This document shows positions 9,651-17,200 of a stretch of 64,000 nucleotides of DNA, piece after piece. The notes under the pieces are model-generated. The model searched no databases. It was not told the origin of the DNA and worked only from the letters and a program-made list of their open reading frames with translations. Where the stretch lies: contig SCMY01000007.1 in the NCBI GenBank assembly GCA_005502805.1, positions 186,001 to 250,000 on the forward strand, in the 5' to 3' direction. The position numbers and the translations under genes are program-made. The stretch is from Rhizobiales bacterium 2SD. GTDB taxonomy: Bacteria; Pseudomonadota; Alphaproteobacteria; Rhizobiales; Beijerinckiaceae. How positions within the stretch are numbered: the stretch's first letter is position 1; every line of letters starts with the position of its first letter.

Positions 9651-10517
9651 ATGGACATCGTGACCTTCGCCGTTCAGCTCCTGAACGGCGTGCAATACGG
9701 GCTGGTGCTCTTCCTCGTCGCCAGCGGCCTGACGCTCGTCTTCGGCATATTGGGCGTGATCAACCTCGCCCATGGCGCCTTCTACATGCTCGGCGCCTAT
9801 CTCTCCTGGTATCTCGCCTCGGTCACGGGGAGCTTCGCGCTCGCCTTTGTCGGTGCGCTCGCCATCGCGTTCCTGCTCGGCATCGCGCTCGAAGAGGTCT
9901 TCGTGAAGCGCATGATCGGGCGCGATCATCTCGCACAGGTGCTGCTCTCCTTCGGCCTCATCCTGGTCATCGACGAGCTCCGCCAGATCCTGTTCGGCAA
10001 GGATGTGCACTCCGTTGCTCCGCCGGCCTGGCTCGGCGGTTCGATCCAGCTCACCGAGGTCCTGTCCTATCCGGTCTATCGGTTGGCTCTGTGCGTGGTC
10101 TGCTTGGTGCTCGCAGGCGCGATCTTCTACGTGCTGCAGAAGACGCGCCTCGGCATGGTGGTGCGGGCCGGCGCCGAGAATCGCGACATGACCCGCGCGC
10201 TCGGCATCCCCTTCGATCTCGTCAACCGCTACGTCTTCGCTGGTGGGATCGCGCTCGCCGCGCTCGGCGGCATCCTCGTCGCGCCGGTCTCGACCGTCTT
10301 CCCCGGCATGGGCGACGGCATGCTCATCCTGTCGTTCGTCGTGGTCGTGCTCGGCGGCATCGGCTCGGTCGCCGGCGCGGCGATCGGGGCTCTGCTGATC
10401 GGGCTGACCGACACTTTCGGCAAGGTCTTCTTCCCGCAGATCTCGTCGATCCTGATCTACGTGCTGATGGCCGGCGTGCTGCTGTGGCGGCCGAACGGCC
10501 TGCTCGGCAAGGCTTGA
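9651..10517 (+). CDS. ABC transporter permease, LivH family
   Basis: First membrane subunit of the branched-chain/aromatic uptake ABC transporter, 288 aa with about eight hydrophobic helices. Family signatures: VASGLTLVFGILGVINLAHG at the N-terminus and MTRALGIPFDLVNRYVFAGG in the cytoplasmic loop. It follows the binding protein and precedes the LivM-like permease by 14 bases, with which it should form the heterodimeric channel. Confidence 0.92.
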   Translation: MDIVTFAVQLLNGVQYGLVLFLVASGLTLVFGILGVINLAHGAFYMLGAYLSWYLASVTGSFALAFVGALAIAFLLGIALEEVFVKRMIGRDHLAQVLLSFGLILVIDELRQILFGKDVHSVAPPAWLGGSIQLTEVLSYPVYRLALCVVCLVLAGAIFYVLQKTRLGMVVRAGAENRDMTRALGIPFDLVNRYVFAGGIALAALGGILVAPVSTVFPGMGDGMLILSFVVVVLGGIGSVAGAAIGALLIGLTDTFGKVFFPQISSILIYVLMAGVLLWRPNGLLGKA

Positions 10518-10531
10518 GGAGGTTAACGCCG

Positions 10532-11542
10532 ATGACGTCCCGCCTCTCCCATCAGACCCTGCTCGCCGCCCTGCTGCTCGCGGCGGCCACGGCCCTGCCC
10601 TTCCTGGCTGGCGACTACTATGTCCAGTTCGCCGCCAAGGCGATCCTGCTGGCGATGCTGGCGCTCTCGCTCAACCTCGTCGTCGGCTATGGCGGGCTGG
10701 TCAGCATGTGCCATGCCGCCTTCTTCGGACTCGCCGGCTACCTGCTCGCCTTCATGACGCCGGAGAGCGGCGGCGCCTCGATCTGGCTGTCGCTGCCCGT
10801 GACGCTGGCCGTGGTCGCCGCGGTCGCGGCGGTGATCGGGGTGCTGTCGCTGCGGACGCGCGGCGTCTACTTCATCATGGTGACGCTCGCCTTCGGCGAG
10901 ATGCTGTTCTACCTCTTCCACGACACCAAGATCGGCGGCGGCTCGGATGGCCTCTACATCTACTTCAAGCCGGAGATCGCGCTCGCCGGCGTGACGCTGG
11001 TCGATCTCGAAAGCCACCGATCCTTCTACTACGTCACGCTCGCCTGCCTGCTCGGCACGGCTGCGCTGGTCCGGGCGCTGGTCGGCTCGCCTTTCGGCCA
11101 TGCGCTGGTCGCGGCGAAGAGTAATGAGCGGCGGGCCCTGTCGCTGGGCTTCCCGGTCTTCCGGGTCCGCCTCGCCGCCTTCGTCATCTCGGCGATGATC
11201 GCAGCGCTAGCCGGCTTCTTCTCGGCCGCCCAGTTCGGCTTCATCGCCCCGCAGGTGCTCGGCTGGCACATGTCGGCAACCGCGCTGGTGATGGTCGTGC
11301 TCGGCGGGCTGAGCTCAATCCTCGGACCGATCGCTGGCGCGCTCGCTCTGCTCGGCCTGGAGGAGCTGTTGAAATCCAGTTTCGAGCAATGGAAGCTGGT
11401 CAAAGGCCTCATCATCATCGCACTCGTCTTCGCCCTGCCGGGCGGGCTGCAGCAGCTGCTCGGCCTCCTCCTGCCGGAACGGGCGAAGGACGAGATCAAG
11501 CCCGCGGTAAACGCCGTGCCGGAGGTCGCGCCCCATGTCTGA
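10532..11542 (+). CDS. ABC transporter permease, LivM family
   Basis: Second membrane subunit, 336 aa. AILLAMLALSLNLVVGYGGL and MCHAAFFGLAGY are typical of LivM. ATG at 10532 follows a GAGGAGG ribosome site. Its end overlaps the LivG-like ATPase by eight bases, so assembly of the transporter is likely translationally coupled. The charged C-terminal tail, with RAKDEIKPAVNAVPEVAPHV, is longer than the core family. Confidence 0.92.
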   Translation: MTSRLSHQTLLAALLLAAATALPFLAGDYYVQFAAKAILLAMLALSLNLVVGYGGLVSMCHAAFFGLAGYLLAFMTPESGGASIWLSLPVTLAVVAAVAAVIGVLSLRTRGVYFIMVTLAFGEMLFYLFHDTKIGGGSDGLYIYFKPEIALAGVTLVDLESHRSFYYVTLACLLGTAALVRALVGSPFGHALVAAKSNERRALSLGFPVFRVRLAAFVISAMIAALAGFFSAAQFGFIAPQVLGWHMSATALVMVVLGGLSSILGPIAGALALLGLEELLKSSFEQWKLVKGLIIIALVFALPGGLQQLLGLLLPERAKDEIKPAVNAVPEVAPHV

Positions 11543-12296
11543 GATCCTCCTGAAGGCTGCGGGCCTGGAGAAGCGCTATGGCGGCCTGCGTGCCGTCTCC
11601 GGCGTCTCGCTCGAGGTCGCCCGCGACGAGATCCACGCCGTAATCGGCCCGAACGGCGCCGGCAAGTCGAGCCTGATCAACCTGCTCTCCGGCGACGTCT
11701 CGGTCAGCGCCGGCGCCGTGATGCTCAGGGATCGCGACGTCACCGCTCTGCCGCCCAATGCAAGGGCGATGGCCGGAATCGGCCGCTCCTACCAGAAGAC
11801 CACGATCTTCGCCGAGGCGACCGTGTTCGAGAACGTCCGCCTTGCGGCGCAGGCCCATGGCGGCCAGCCGCTGCGCATGCTCGGCCCGGTCGCGCGCGAC
11901 GGCAACGTCAACACCCGCGCCGCCGCCGCCCTGGCCGAGGTCGGCCTCTCGCATCGTTCGGACACCGTCGCGCGGTTGATGAGCCATGGCGAGCAGCGCC
12001 AGCTCGAGATCGCGATGGTGGTGGCGACGGAGCCCAAGGTCATCCTCCTCGACGAGCCGCTCGCCGGGATGGGGCATGCGGAAGCCTCCCGCATGATCGC
12101 GATCATCCGCCGCCTCAAGCTCGGCCGCGCGATCCTGCTGGTGGAGCACGACATGGACGCGGTCTTCGCGCTCGCCGACCGCCTCACCGTGATGGCCGAT
12201 GGCCAGGTGATCGCCTCGGGTACGCCAGGGGAGGTGCGCTGCCATCCCGCCGTCCGCGCCGCCTATCTCGGCGACGAGCATGGAGCCGCCGCATGA
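11535..12296 (+). CDS. ABC transporter ATP-binding protein, LivG family
   Basis: Cytoplasmic ATPase, 253 aa. Walker A GPNGAGKSS, ABC signature SHGEQRQLEIA (a common LivG variant of LSGGQ), Walker B VILLDEP and the switch histidine in LLVEHDMD are all present. It should pair with the LivF-like ATPase, which it overlaps by four bases (ATGA). Confidence 0.93.
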   Translation: MSEILLKAAGLEKRYGGLRAVSGVSLEVARDEIHAVIGPNGAGKSSLINLLSGDVSVSAGAVMLRDRDVTALPPNARAMAGIGRSYQKTTIFAEATVFENVRLAAQAHGGQPLRMLGPVARDGNVNTRAAAALAEVGLSHRSDTVARLMSHGEQRQLEIAMVVATEPKVILLDEPLAGMGHAEASRMIAIIRRLKLGRAILLVEHDMDAVFALADRLTVMADGQVIASGTPGEVRCHPAVRAAYLGDEHGAAA

Positions 12297-13003
12297 GCCC
12301 GCTTCTCGCCATCAACGATCTCAAGAGCTTCTACGGCGCCAGCCAGGTCCTGCACGGGCTCAACCTCGCCGTGAATCGCGGCGAGCAGATCGCCCTGATC
12401 GGCCGCAACGGCATGGGCAAGACGACGCTGCTGAAATCCATCACCGGCCTGCTTGCCGACCGTCGTGGTGAGATCAGCTTCGCCGGGGCGAACGTGCTCG
12501 GGGCGAAGCCGGAGGAGATCGCGCGCCGGGGCGTGGCCTATGTCCCGGAGGGACGCGGCGTCTTCGGCTCGCTCTCCGTGGTCGAGAACCTCGTGATGGC
12601 GGCGCGCGCCGGCGTCTCCGGCTCGCGGCGCTGGACGATCGAGCGCGTCTTCGAGGTCTTCCCGCGGCTGCACCAGCGCCGCGGCAATGGCGGGCATCAG
12701 CTCTCAGGCGGCGAGCAGCAGATGCTCTCGATCGGCCGGGCCCTGATGACCAACCCCGACCTCATCCTGCTCGACGAGGCGACCGAAGGCCTGGCGCCGC
12801 TGATCGCGCTGGAGATCTGGAAGACGCTGAGCATCATCCGCGAGGAGGGGATCGCCACCATCGTCGTCGACAAGGACCATCGCGCCCTCGCCAAGGTCGC
12901 GGACCGCATGGTGGTGATGGCGAAGGGCGAGATCGCCTTCTCCGGCCCGCCGGCCGCGCTGCAGGCCGATCCGTCGATCCTCGAAAAGCATCTGGGCGTG
13001 TGA
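12293..13003 (+). CDS. ABC transporter ATP-binding protein, LivF family
   Basis: Second ATPase of the uptake system, 236 aa. It has Walker A GRNGMGKTT, signature LSGGEQQML, Walker B LILLDEA and the LivF-typical PEGRGVFGSLSVVENLVMAA. The switch position reads IVVDKDHRAL rather than the usual LVEQN, seen in some family members. pcaD starts three bases after its stop, showing that transporter and catabolic gene share a transcript. Confidence 0.92.
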   Translation: MSPLLAINDLKSFYGASQVLHGLNLAVNRGEQIALIGRNGMGKTTLLKSITGLLADRRGEISFAGANVLGAKPEEIARRGVAYVPEGRGVFGSLSVVENLVMAARAGVSGSRRWTIERVFEVFPRLHQRRGNGGHQLSGGEQQMLSIGRALMTNPDLILLDEATEGLAPLIALEIWKTLSIIREEGIATIVVDKDHRALAKVADRMVVMAKGEIAFSGPPAALQADPSILEKHLGV

Positions 13004-13006
13004 GCA

Positions 13007-13801
13007 ATGCCGTTCCTCGACACCGGCCGCTCGCGGCTGTTCTATATGAGCCAGGGGCCGGCAGAGGCGCCGCCGATCGTCTTCTCGAACTCGCTCGGCA
13101 CCACGCACCGGATGTGGGACGCGGTCGTCGGCGAGATGGCGGCCGAGTATCGCTGCATACGCTATGACACACGCGGCCACGGCCTGTCGGACGTGACGCC
13201 TGCAGGCTTCGAGATCGCCGACCTCGCCGATGATCTCCTCGCCTTGCTCGATCACCTCGATATCGCCCGCGCCCATGTCGCGGGGCTCTCGCTCGGCGGC
13301 ATGACCGGGCAGTCCTTCGCCGCGCGCCATCCCGCCCGCATCGCGAGCCTGACCTTGATGGCGACGACGGCGTTCCTGCCGACGCGCGAGAGCTGGTACG
13401 AGCGGGCCGCGCTGGTTCGCCGCGAGGGCACGCAGGCGATCCTGGAAGCGACGCTGTCACGCTGGTTCACCGACGGCTTTCGCGCCGGGGCAGCGCAGGA
13501 GGTCGAGGCGGTCGCGGAGACGTTCCGCTCCACTCCGGCGGACGGCTATGCCGCGTGTTGCGAAGCCATCGGCCGGATGGACCTGCGTCCCGACCTGAAG
13601 GACATCCTCGCCCCGACCACCATCATCGCCGGCCGTGATGATCCCGCGACGCCGGTCGCGATGAGCGAGGCCATGCACGAGGTTGTTCGAGGCAGCAGGC
13701 TCGTCTTGCTGGCGCCAGCCGCCCACCTGCTCGCGATGGAGCAGCCAGCAGCCGTGGCGGCGCAGCTCGAACGGGTCGTCCGGGCCGAACGGGACGGCTG
13801 A
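13007..13801 (+). CDS. pcaD: 3-oxoadipate enol-lactonase
   Basis: Alpha/beta hydrolase of 264 aa that opens 3-oxoadipate enol-lactone, the product of CatC. It shows the nucleophile elbow GLSLGG, the oxyanion region FSNSLGTTHRMWDAVV and a C-terminal catalytic His in APAAHLLAMEQP. YDTRGHGLSDVTP is typical of PcaD. It links this transporter unit to the catBCA unit at the left. The later genes pcaI, pcaJ and pcaF are not in the window. Confidence 0.92.
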   Translation: MPFLDTGRSRLFYMSQGPAEAPPIVFSNSLGTTHRMWDAVVGEMAAEYRCIRYDTRGHGLSDVTPAGFEIADLADDLLALLDHLDIARAHVAGLSLGGMTGQSFAARHPARIASLTLMATTAFLPTRESWYERAALVRREGTQAILEATLSRWFTDGFRAGAAQEVEAVAETFRSTPADGYAACCEAIGRMDLRPDLKDILAPTTIIAGRDDPATPVAMSEAMHEVVRGSRLVLLAPAAHLLAMEQPAAVAAQLERVVRAERDG

Positions 13802-13859
13802 CGCCGACCTCATCCAAGACCTCACCGACCATCCCTTCAGAACGATCCAAGGACGCCCC

Positions 13860-15224
13860 ATGTCCACTTCCACAACGCTGACTCGCGACATCAAGACCAT
13901 CATCGACGAGGGGCAGATGACCGGCCGCCGCTGGGCGGTCGTTGCGCTCTGCTTCCTGATCGCGCTGCTCGACGGCTTCGACACGCAGTCGATCGCCTTC
14001 ATCGGCCCGGCAATTGCGCAGGATTTCGCGATGGGCCCGGCTGACATGACCTGGGTGATCACCGCCAGCACCATCGGCATGACGCTCGGCGCCATCAGCC
14101 TCGGCAGCTTCGGCGACCGCTATGGCCGCCGCCCTGCGATCCTGATCGCGATCTTCCTGTTCGGGGCGTTTTCGCTGATGGGCGCCTATGCGACCTCGCC
14201 GACGCAGATCATCGTGCTGCGCTTCCTGATCGGGCTCGGCATGGGCGGAGCGACGCCCTCCTTGCTGGCGCTGACCGGCGAGTACAGCCCTGCCGCAAGG
14301 CGCGGCACGATGATCACCGGCGTGCTGCTCGGCCTGCCGGCGGGCGCGATGCTCGGCGGGCTCCTCGCCGCAAGCTGGCTCCCGGTCCTCGGCTGGCGCG
14401 GCATCTTCCTGCTCGGCGGCTTCCTTCCGCTCGTGTTGTTGATCGTCGCCTATGTCCTGCTGCCGGAATCGCCCGCCTATCTCGTCTCGCGCAAGCAGGA
14501 GGCCGGACAGGCCGAGGCGCGTCGCCTGCTTCTCGCGATGACCGGCAAGGTGCTTCCCGACACGGTGCGTCTGGTCAGCGCCGGCAAGGTTGTTCAGGGC
14601 GCATCCATCGCGGGACTGTTCGAGCCGGGCTATCGCCACATCACGCTCGCGATCTCGGCGATCTATCTGTTCAACTGGATCGCCTGGTTCCTGCTGCTGC
14701 AATGGCTGCCGACCGCGCTCGTCGCGCTTGGGCTGGCGAAGGCGCAGGCGGCCTACGGCACCGTCGTCGTCAACGCCGCCTTCATCGCCATGGCGCTGCC
14801 GCTCTCAGCCTTCCTGCCGAAGGTCGATCCTCGCAAACTCCTGCTCGGCATGTTCGCGGTCGGCATCGCCGTCGCGCTCGGCCTCGGACTGGCTGGCGAC
14901 CGCTGGCCTGTAGTCTTCACCCTGGTCGCGCTGGCCGGCTTTGGCATTGGCGGCCAGCAACTCGTACTGAACTACCTGATCGCCAACGCCTACCCGACAC
15001 AGTTGCGCGCGACTGCCACCGGCTGGGGGATTGGTATCGGCCGCTCAGGCGCCATCGTCGGCTCGGCCCTTGGTGGGTTGCTGGTAACGAATGCAGGGCC
15101 GTCCGGCTACTTCATGACGCTGGCCATCCCCCTCGTTATCGCGGCGCTGGCCACCTTCACCGTGAAAGCCGGAGCAGTAGAGGCAGGCCCTGCCCCTAAC
15201 CCGGTTGCGGCGGGCACCAGATGA
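13860..15224 (+). CDS. MFS transporter, aromatic acid:H+ symporter (AAHS) family
   Basis: Inner-membrane permease of 454 aa with about 12 transmembrane helices. The AAHS motif LLDGFDTQSIAFIGPAIAQD occurs in the first helix and GSFGDRYGRRPAIL in the helix 2-3 loop, both typical of PcaK/BenK. ATG at 13860 gives the standard family N-terminus. Likely substrate is benzoate or a hydroxybenzoate. It is the third uptake system for aromatics in this 15-kb region, after BenE and the ABC transporter. It probably closes the transcript; no strong terminator follows. Confidence 0.9.
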   Translation: MSTSTTLTRDIKTIIDEGQMTGRRWAVVALCFLIALLDGFDTQSIAFIGPAIAQDFAMGPADMTWVITASTIGMTLGAISLGSFGDRYGRRPAILIAIFLFGAFSLMGAYATSPTQIIVLRFLIGLGMGGATPSLLALTGEYSPAARRGTMITGVLLGLPAGAMLGGLLAASWLPVLGWRGIFLLGGFLPLVLLIVAYVLLPESPAYLVSRKQEAGQAEARRLLLAMTGKVLPDTVRLVSAGKVVQGASIAGLFEPGYRHITLAISAIYLFNWIAWFLLLQWLPTALVALGLAKAQAAYGTVVVNAAFIAMALPLSAFLPKVDPRKLLLGMFAVGIAVALGLGLAGDRWPVVFTLVALAGFGIGGQQLVLNYLIANAYPTQLRATATGWGIGIGRSGAIVGSALGGLLVTNAGPSGYFMTLAIPLVIAALATFTVKAGAVEAGPAPNPVAAGTR

Positions 15225-15492
15225 AGGCCCCTTTTAGATCGCGCCTCCAGACCCTGGACGACAACCTGAAACCAGATTCTCGTAGGCAGCTACTTCTAGC
15301 CCAAAGGCAGCCTCTCCGGCGTCAATGACAGATGAAGGTTCAGCAGCGGCCCATGACCCTACCCATGTCCCCAAGGCCTCCGGCGGAAGCGCGTATGGGG
15401 CCGGGAAGGTAACCCGCAGAGCAGCGCAAGGCAGGCCACGAGAGCCTCAGCACCGACTTCCCCCTCTGGCATTCGGCCACAGGCCAAGCCCC

Positions 15493-16020
15493 CTACCCGC
15501 CAGCGGCGTCGCGCTTCGCCTGAGCAACGTGGAACGCCTTCCGCAGCCGCCCTCGCTCCGCGGGCCGGATCAATGAATCGACCTCCTTGTCCGGAATGTC
15601 GCGCATGCCCTGATTGGCGTGCCGCGTATTGAACGGGACGTTCTTCCGCTGTGCTTCCATCTTCATATGGAGGGCACGCTGGGCATTCTCGACGAGCGTG
15701 TGATTTCTCGCCATCTCGGCTCGGCGTTGGATTTCCGCGTTCAGCCGCTTCAGCGCGGTGGCGAGAACCGTCGCCTTCAAGCTCGACCCCGCATTCCCGG
15801 TGCTGGGCTCGGCTCCCTTTGGCGCGGCCTTGCCTCGCATTTCGCGGCGCTGCTGATTGGCATGCGAGGAGGCCTTGTCGCGCAGATCACGGAGGCGTTT
15901 CAGGAGCGCTGTCAGCTCATCGTCGGGCACGTCCTGCACGGCGGGGTGCCGGGTCTGGGCTACGACTGCGCGCTCGTCGGCATTGAGCGCGCGCTCTTCT
16001 TCCTTGCGGGTCAGGGCCAT
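15493..16020 (-). CDS. hypothetical protein with an internal repeat
   Basis: Not recognised. 175 aa, very rich in charged residues, no signal or membrane segment. ATG at 16020 is chosen because AGGAGGAG lies 7 bases upstream. The protein seems built from two related parts: RHPAVQDVPDDELTALLKRL followed by RDLRDKA, and RHANQGMRDIPDKEVDSLIR followed by GRLRKA. Each has a D(V/I)PD block, then a helix and a basic R-L-R-K/D-K-A end, suggesting two copies of a small helical module. It lies convergent with the MFS gene and upstream of the bestrophin gene's 3' end. Confidence 0.7.
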   Translation of the reverse strand: MALTRKEEERALNADERAVVAQTRHPAVQDVPDDELTALLKRLRDLRDKASSHANQQRREMRGKAAPKGAEPSTGNAGSSLKATVLATALKRLNAEIQRRAEMARNHTLVENAQRALHMKMEAQRKNVPFNTRHANQGMRDIPDKEVDSLIRPAERGRLRKAFHVAQAKRDAAGG

Positions 16021-16086
16021 GCTGGGCTCCTCCTGATGGTCGCTTCGTTGGTCGCTCCTGGTCATGTCGGCCGGCAGGCTCGACGC

Positions 16087-16983
16087 TCAGGTTAGTATGT
16101 TGTCTTTCGAGCGGATCGGCTCGGGCAGATCCTCGCAACCGAGCAAGGCGAGGAGCTCTCGCTCGATGTTGCGCTGCATGGAGTTCAACGGCAAGGCGTT
16201 GGGCTCGAGCCCGAACGGATCCTCGAGCTGGTGCCCGAGGGCGTCCAGTCCGAAGAAGGTATAGGCGACGAGCAGGACCGGCAGCAGCGTCCACCAGCCG
16301 AGCGATCCGGCCAGCGCAAACGGCAACGTCAGGCAGAAGACCAGGGCCGTGCGATGCAGGAGCAGCGAATACGCAAACGGGACCGGCGTGTGCGCAATCC
16401 GCTCGCAGCCGCCCTGCACGGCCGAGAGAGCGGTGAATTGCCCCTCGACGACGGCATAGTGGATCGCGCCGAGTTCACCATTGTGCATCAGGACGATGCA
16501 GTAGGCTCCGAGCTCCTGCAGCACGGCGTTCGTGGGGTTCGGGCTCTTCGTGACGCTCTCGGATTCGAGCCACTGCCCGATGGCGATGCGCTCATTGCCA
16601 CCGCGCAGCCTCGCAGCAAGCCCGGCGGCGAAGGCGCAAAGCCCGCGTAGCAGAAACTGTCGATGGCTCTCGTCCAGGCCCGAGACCTGCCGTGCGAACG
16701 AACGGCAGGCGACGATCAATTCGCCCCAGAGCTTTCGTCCCTCCCACCAGCGATCATAACAGGCATTGTTCCGGAAGCTCATGAAGACGGAGAGGGCGAT
16801 GCCGATCAGCGTGAAGGGAATGGCGCTGATCTTGGCGAAGATGCCCGGATGCTCCTCCGCCGCCAGGATCGCACCGACACTGACGGCGGCGATCACGAGA
16901 AGACGCAGGATGATCCGGGGCAGGATCGAGCCGTTCACCGCGAAAACGATGTCCGTAAAGTTCGGCTTGGATCGCACTATCAT
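16087..16983 (-). CDS. bestrophin family anion channel (YneE-like)
   Basis: Inner-membrane protein, 298 aa, of the bacterial bestrophin (UPF0187) family. MIVRSKPNF, PFTLIGIALSVFMSFRNNACYDRWWE, GCERIAHTPVPFAY and QLEDPFGLEPNALPL match E. coli YneE along its length; known bestrophins conduct anions or other ions. I choose ATG at 16983: it gives the family N-terminus MIVR, and the earlier possible starts at 17040 and 17052 lie inside a sigma-54 -24/-12 promoter on this strand, so they could not be in the mRNA. The ribosome site is weak. Likely member of the sigma-54 stress regulon. Confidence 0.88.
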   Translation of the reverse strand: MIVRSKPNFTDIVFAVNGSILPRIILRLLVIAAVSVGAILAAEEHPGIFAKISAIPFTLIGIALSVFMSFRNNACYDRWWEGRKLWGELIVACRSFARQVSGLDESHRQFLLRGLCAFAAGLAARLRGGNERIAIGQWLESESVTKSPNPTNAVLQELGAYCIVLMHNGELGAIHYAVVEGQFTALSAVQGGCERIAHTPVPFAYSLLLHRTALVFCLTLPFALAGSLGWWTLLPVLLVAYTFFGLDALGHQLEDPFGLEPNALPLNSMQRNIERELLALLGCEDLPEPIRSKDNILT

Positions 16984-17035
16984 CGACGGGGCCGCTTCGA
17001 TCGGGACGGATGCCTCTTGCTGGATCAGGATTGTC

Positions 17036-17052
17036 AGCATCGATCGTGCCAA
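17036..17052 (-). promoter_or_regulatory. sigma-54 promoter of the bestrophin gene
   Basis: On the minus strand TTGGCACGATCGATGCT reads GG-N10-GC and matches YTGGCACGRNNNTTGCW at all but one fixed position. The expected transcription start is about 12 bases beyond the GC, near 17025. The GG lies 53 bases from the nearest GGACA-type site at 17104, the same distance as in the other three promoters of this type in the window. Confidence 0.78.
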
Positions 17053-17098
17053 ATCGCCGCGCGAATGAAGTCAACAGGTTAGCCGCGGCCGGCCGGCT

Positions 17099-17143
17099 TC
17101 TATGGACATTTTGTCTTCGCTAAAGAGACAAAATGTCCATAGA
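17099..17143. promoter_or_regulatory. paired enhancer sites (UAS) between bestrophin and ydeP genes
   Basis: A perfect 18-bp inverted repeat (arms 17099-17116 and 17126-17143, 9-base centre). Each arm contains a GGACA-N3-TGTCC-like 13-mer: GGACATTTTGTCT at 17104 and AGACAAAATGTCC at 17126, centres 22 bp apart. The same doublet precedes three other sigma-54 promoters here. It could also be drawn as a large hairpin, but it lies between divergent genes, where an activator site makes more sense than a terminator. Confidence 0.75.
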
Positions 17144-17200
17144 TTTCAATGTCATAGAGTGATTTAATCGCTGTATCGTCCCGTACGGAGGCCGACCGCC

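Noticed and set aside
15325..15576. 83-codon frame downstream of the MFS gene
   Set aside because: No ribosome site, low-complexity composition, overlaps the better supported minus-strand gene; the 268 bases at 15225-15492 otherwise show nothing I can name.
17099..17143. Reading the 18-bp inverted repeat as a terminator or transposon end
   Set aside because: It lies between divergent promoters, has no T-run or flanking transposase, and each arm contains the same GGACA-type 13-mer found before other sigma-54 promoters.
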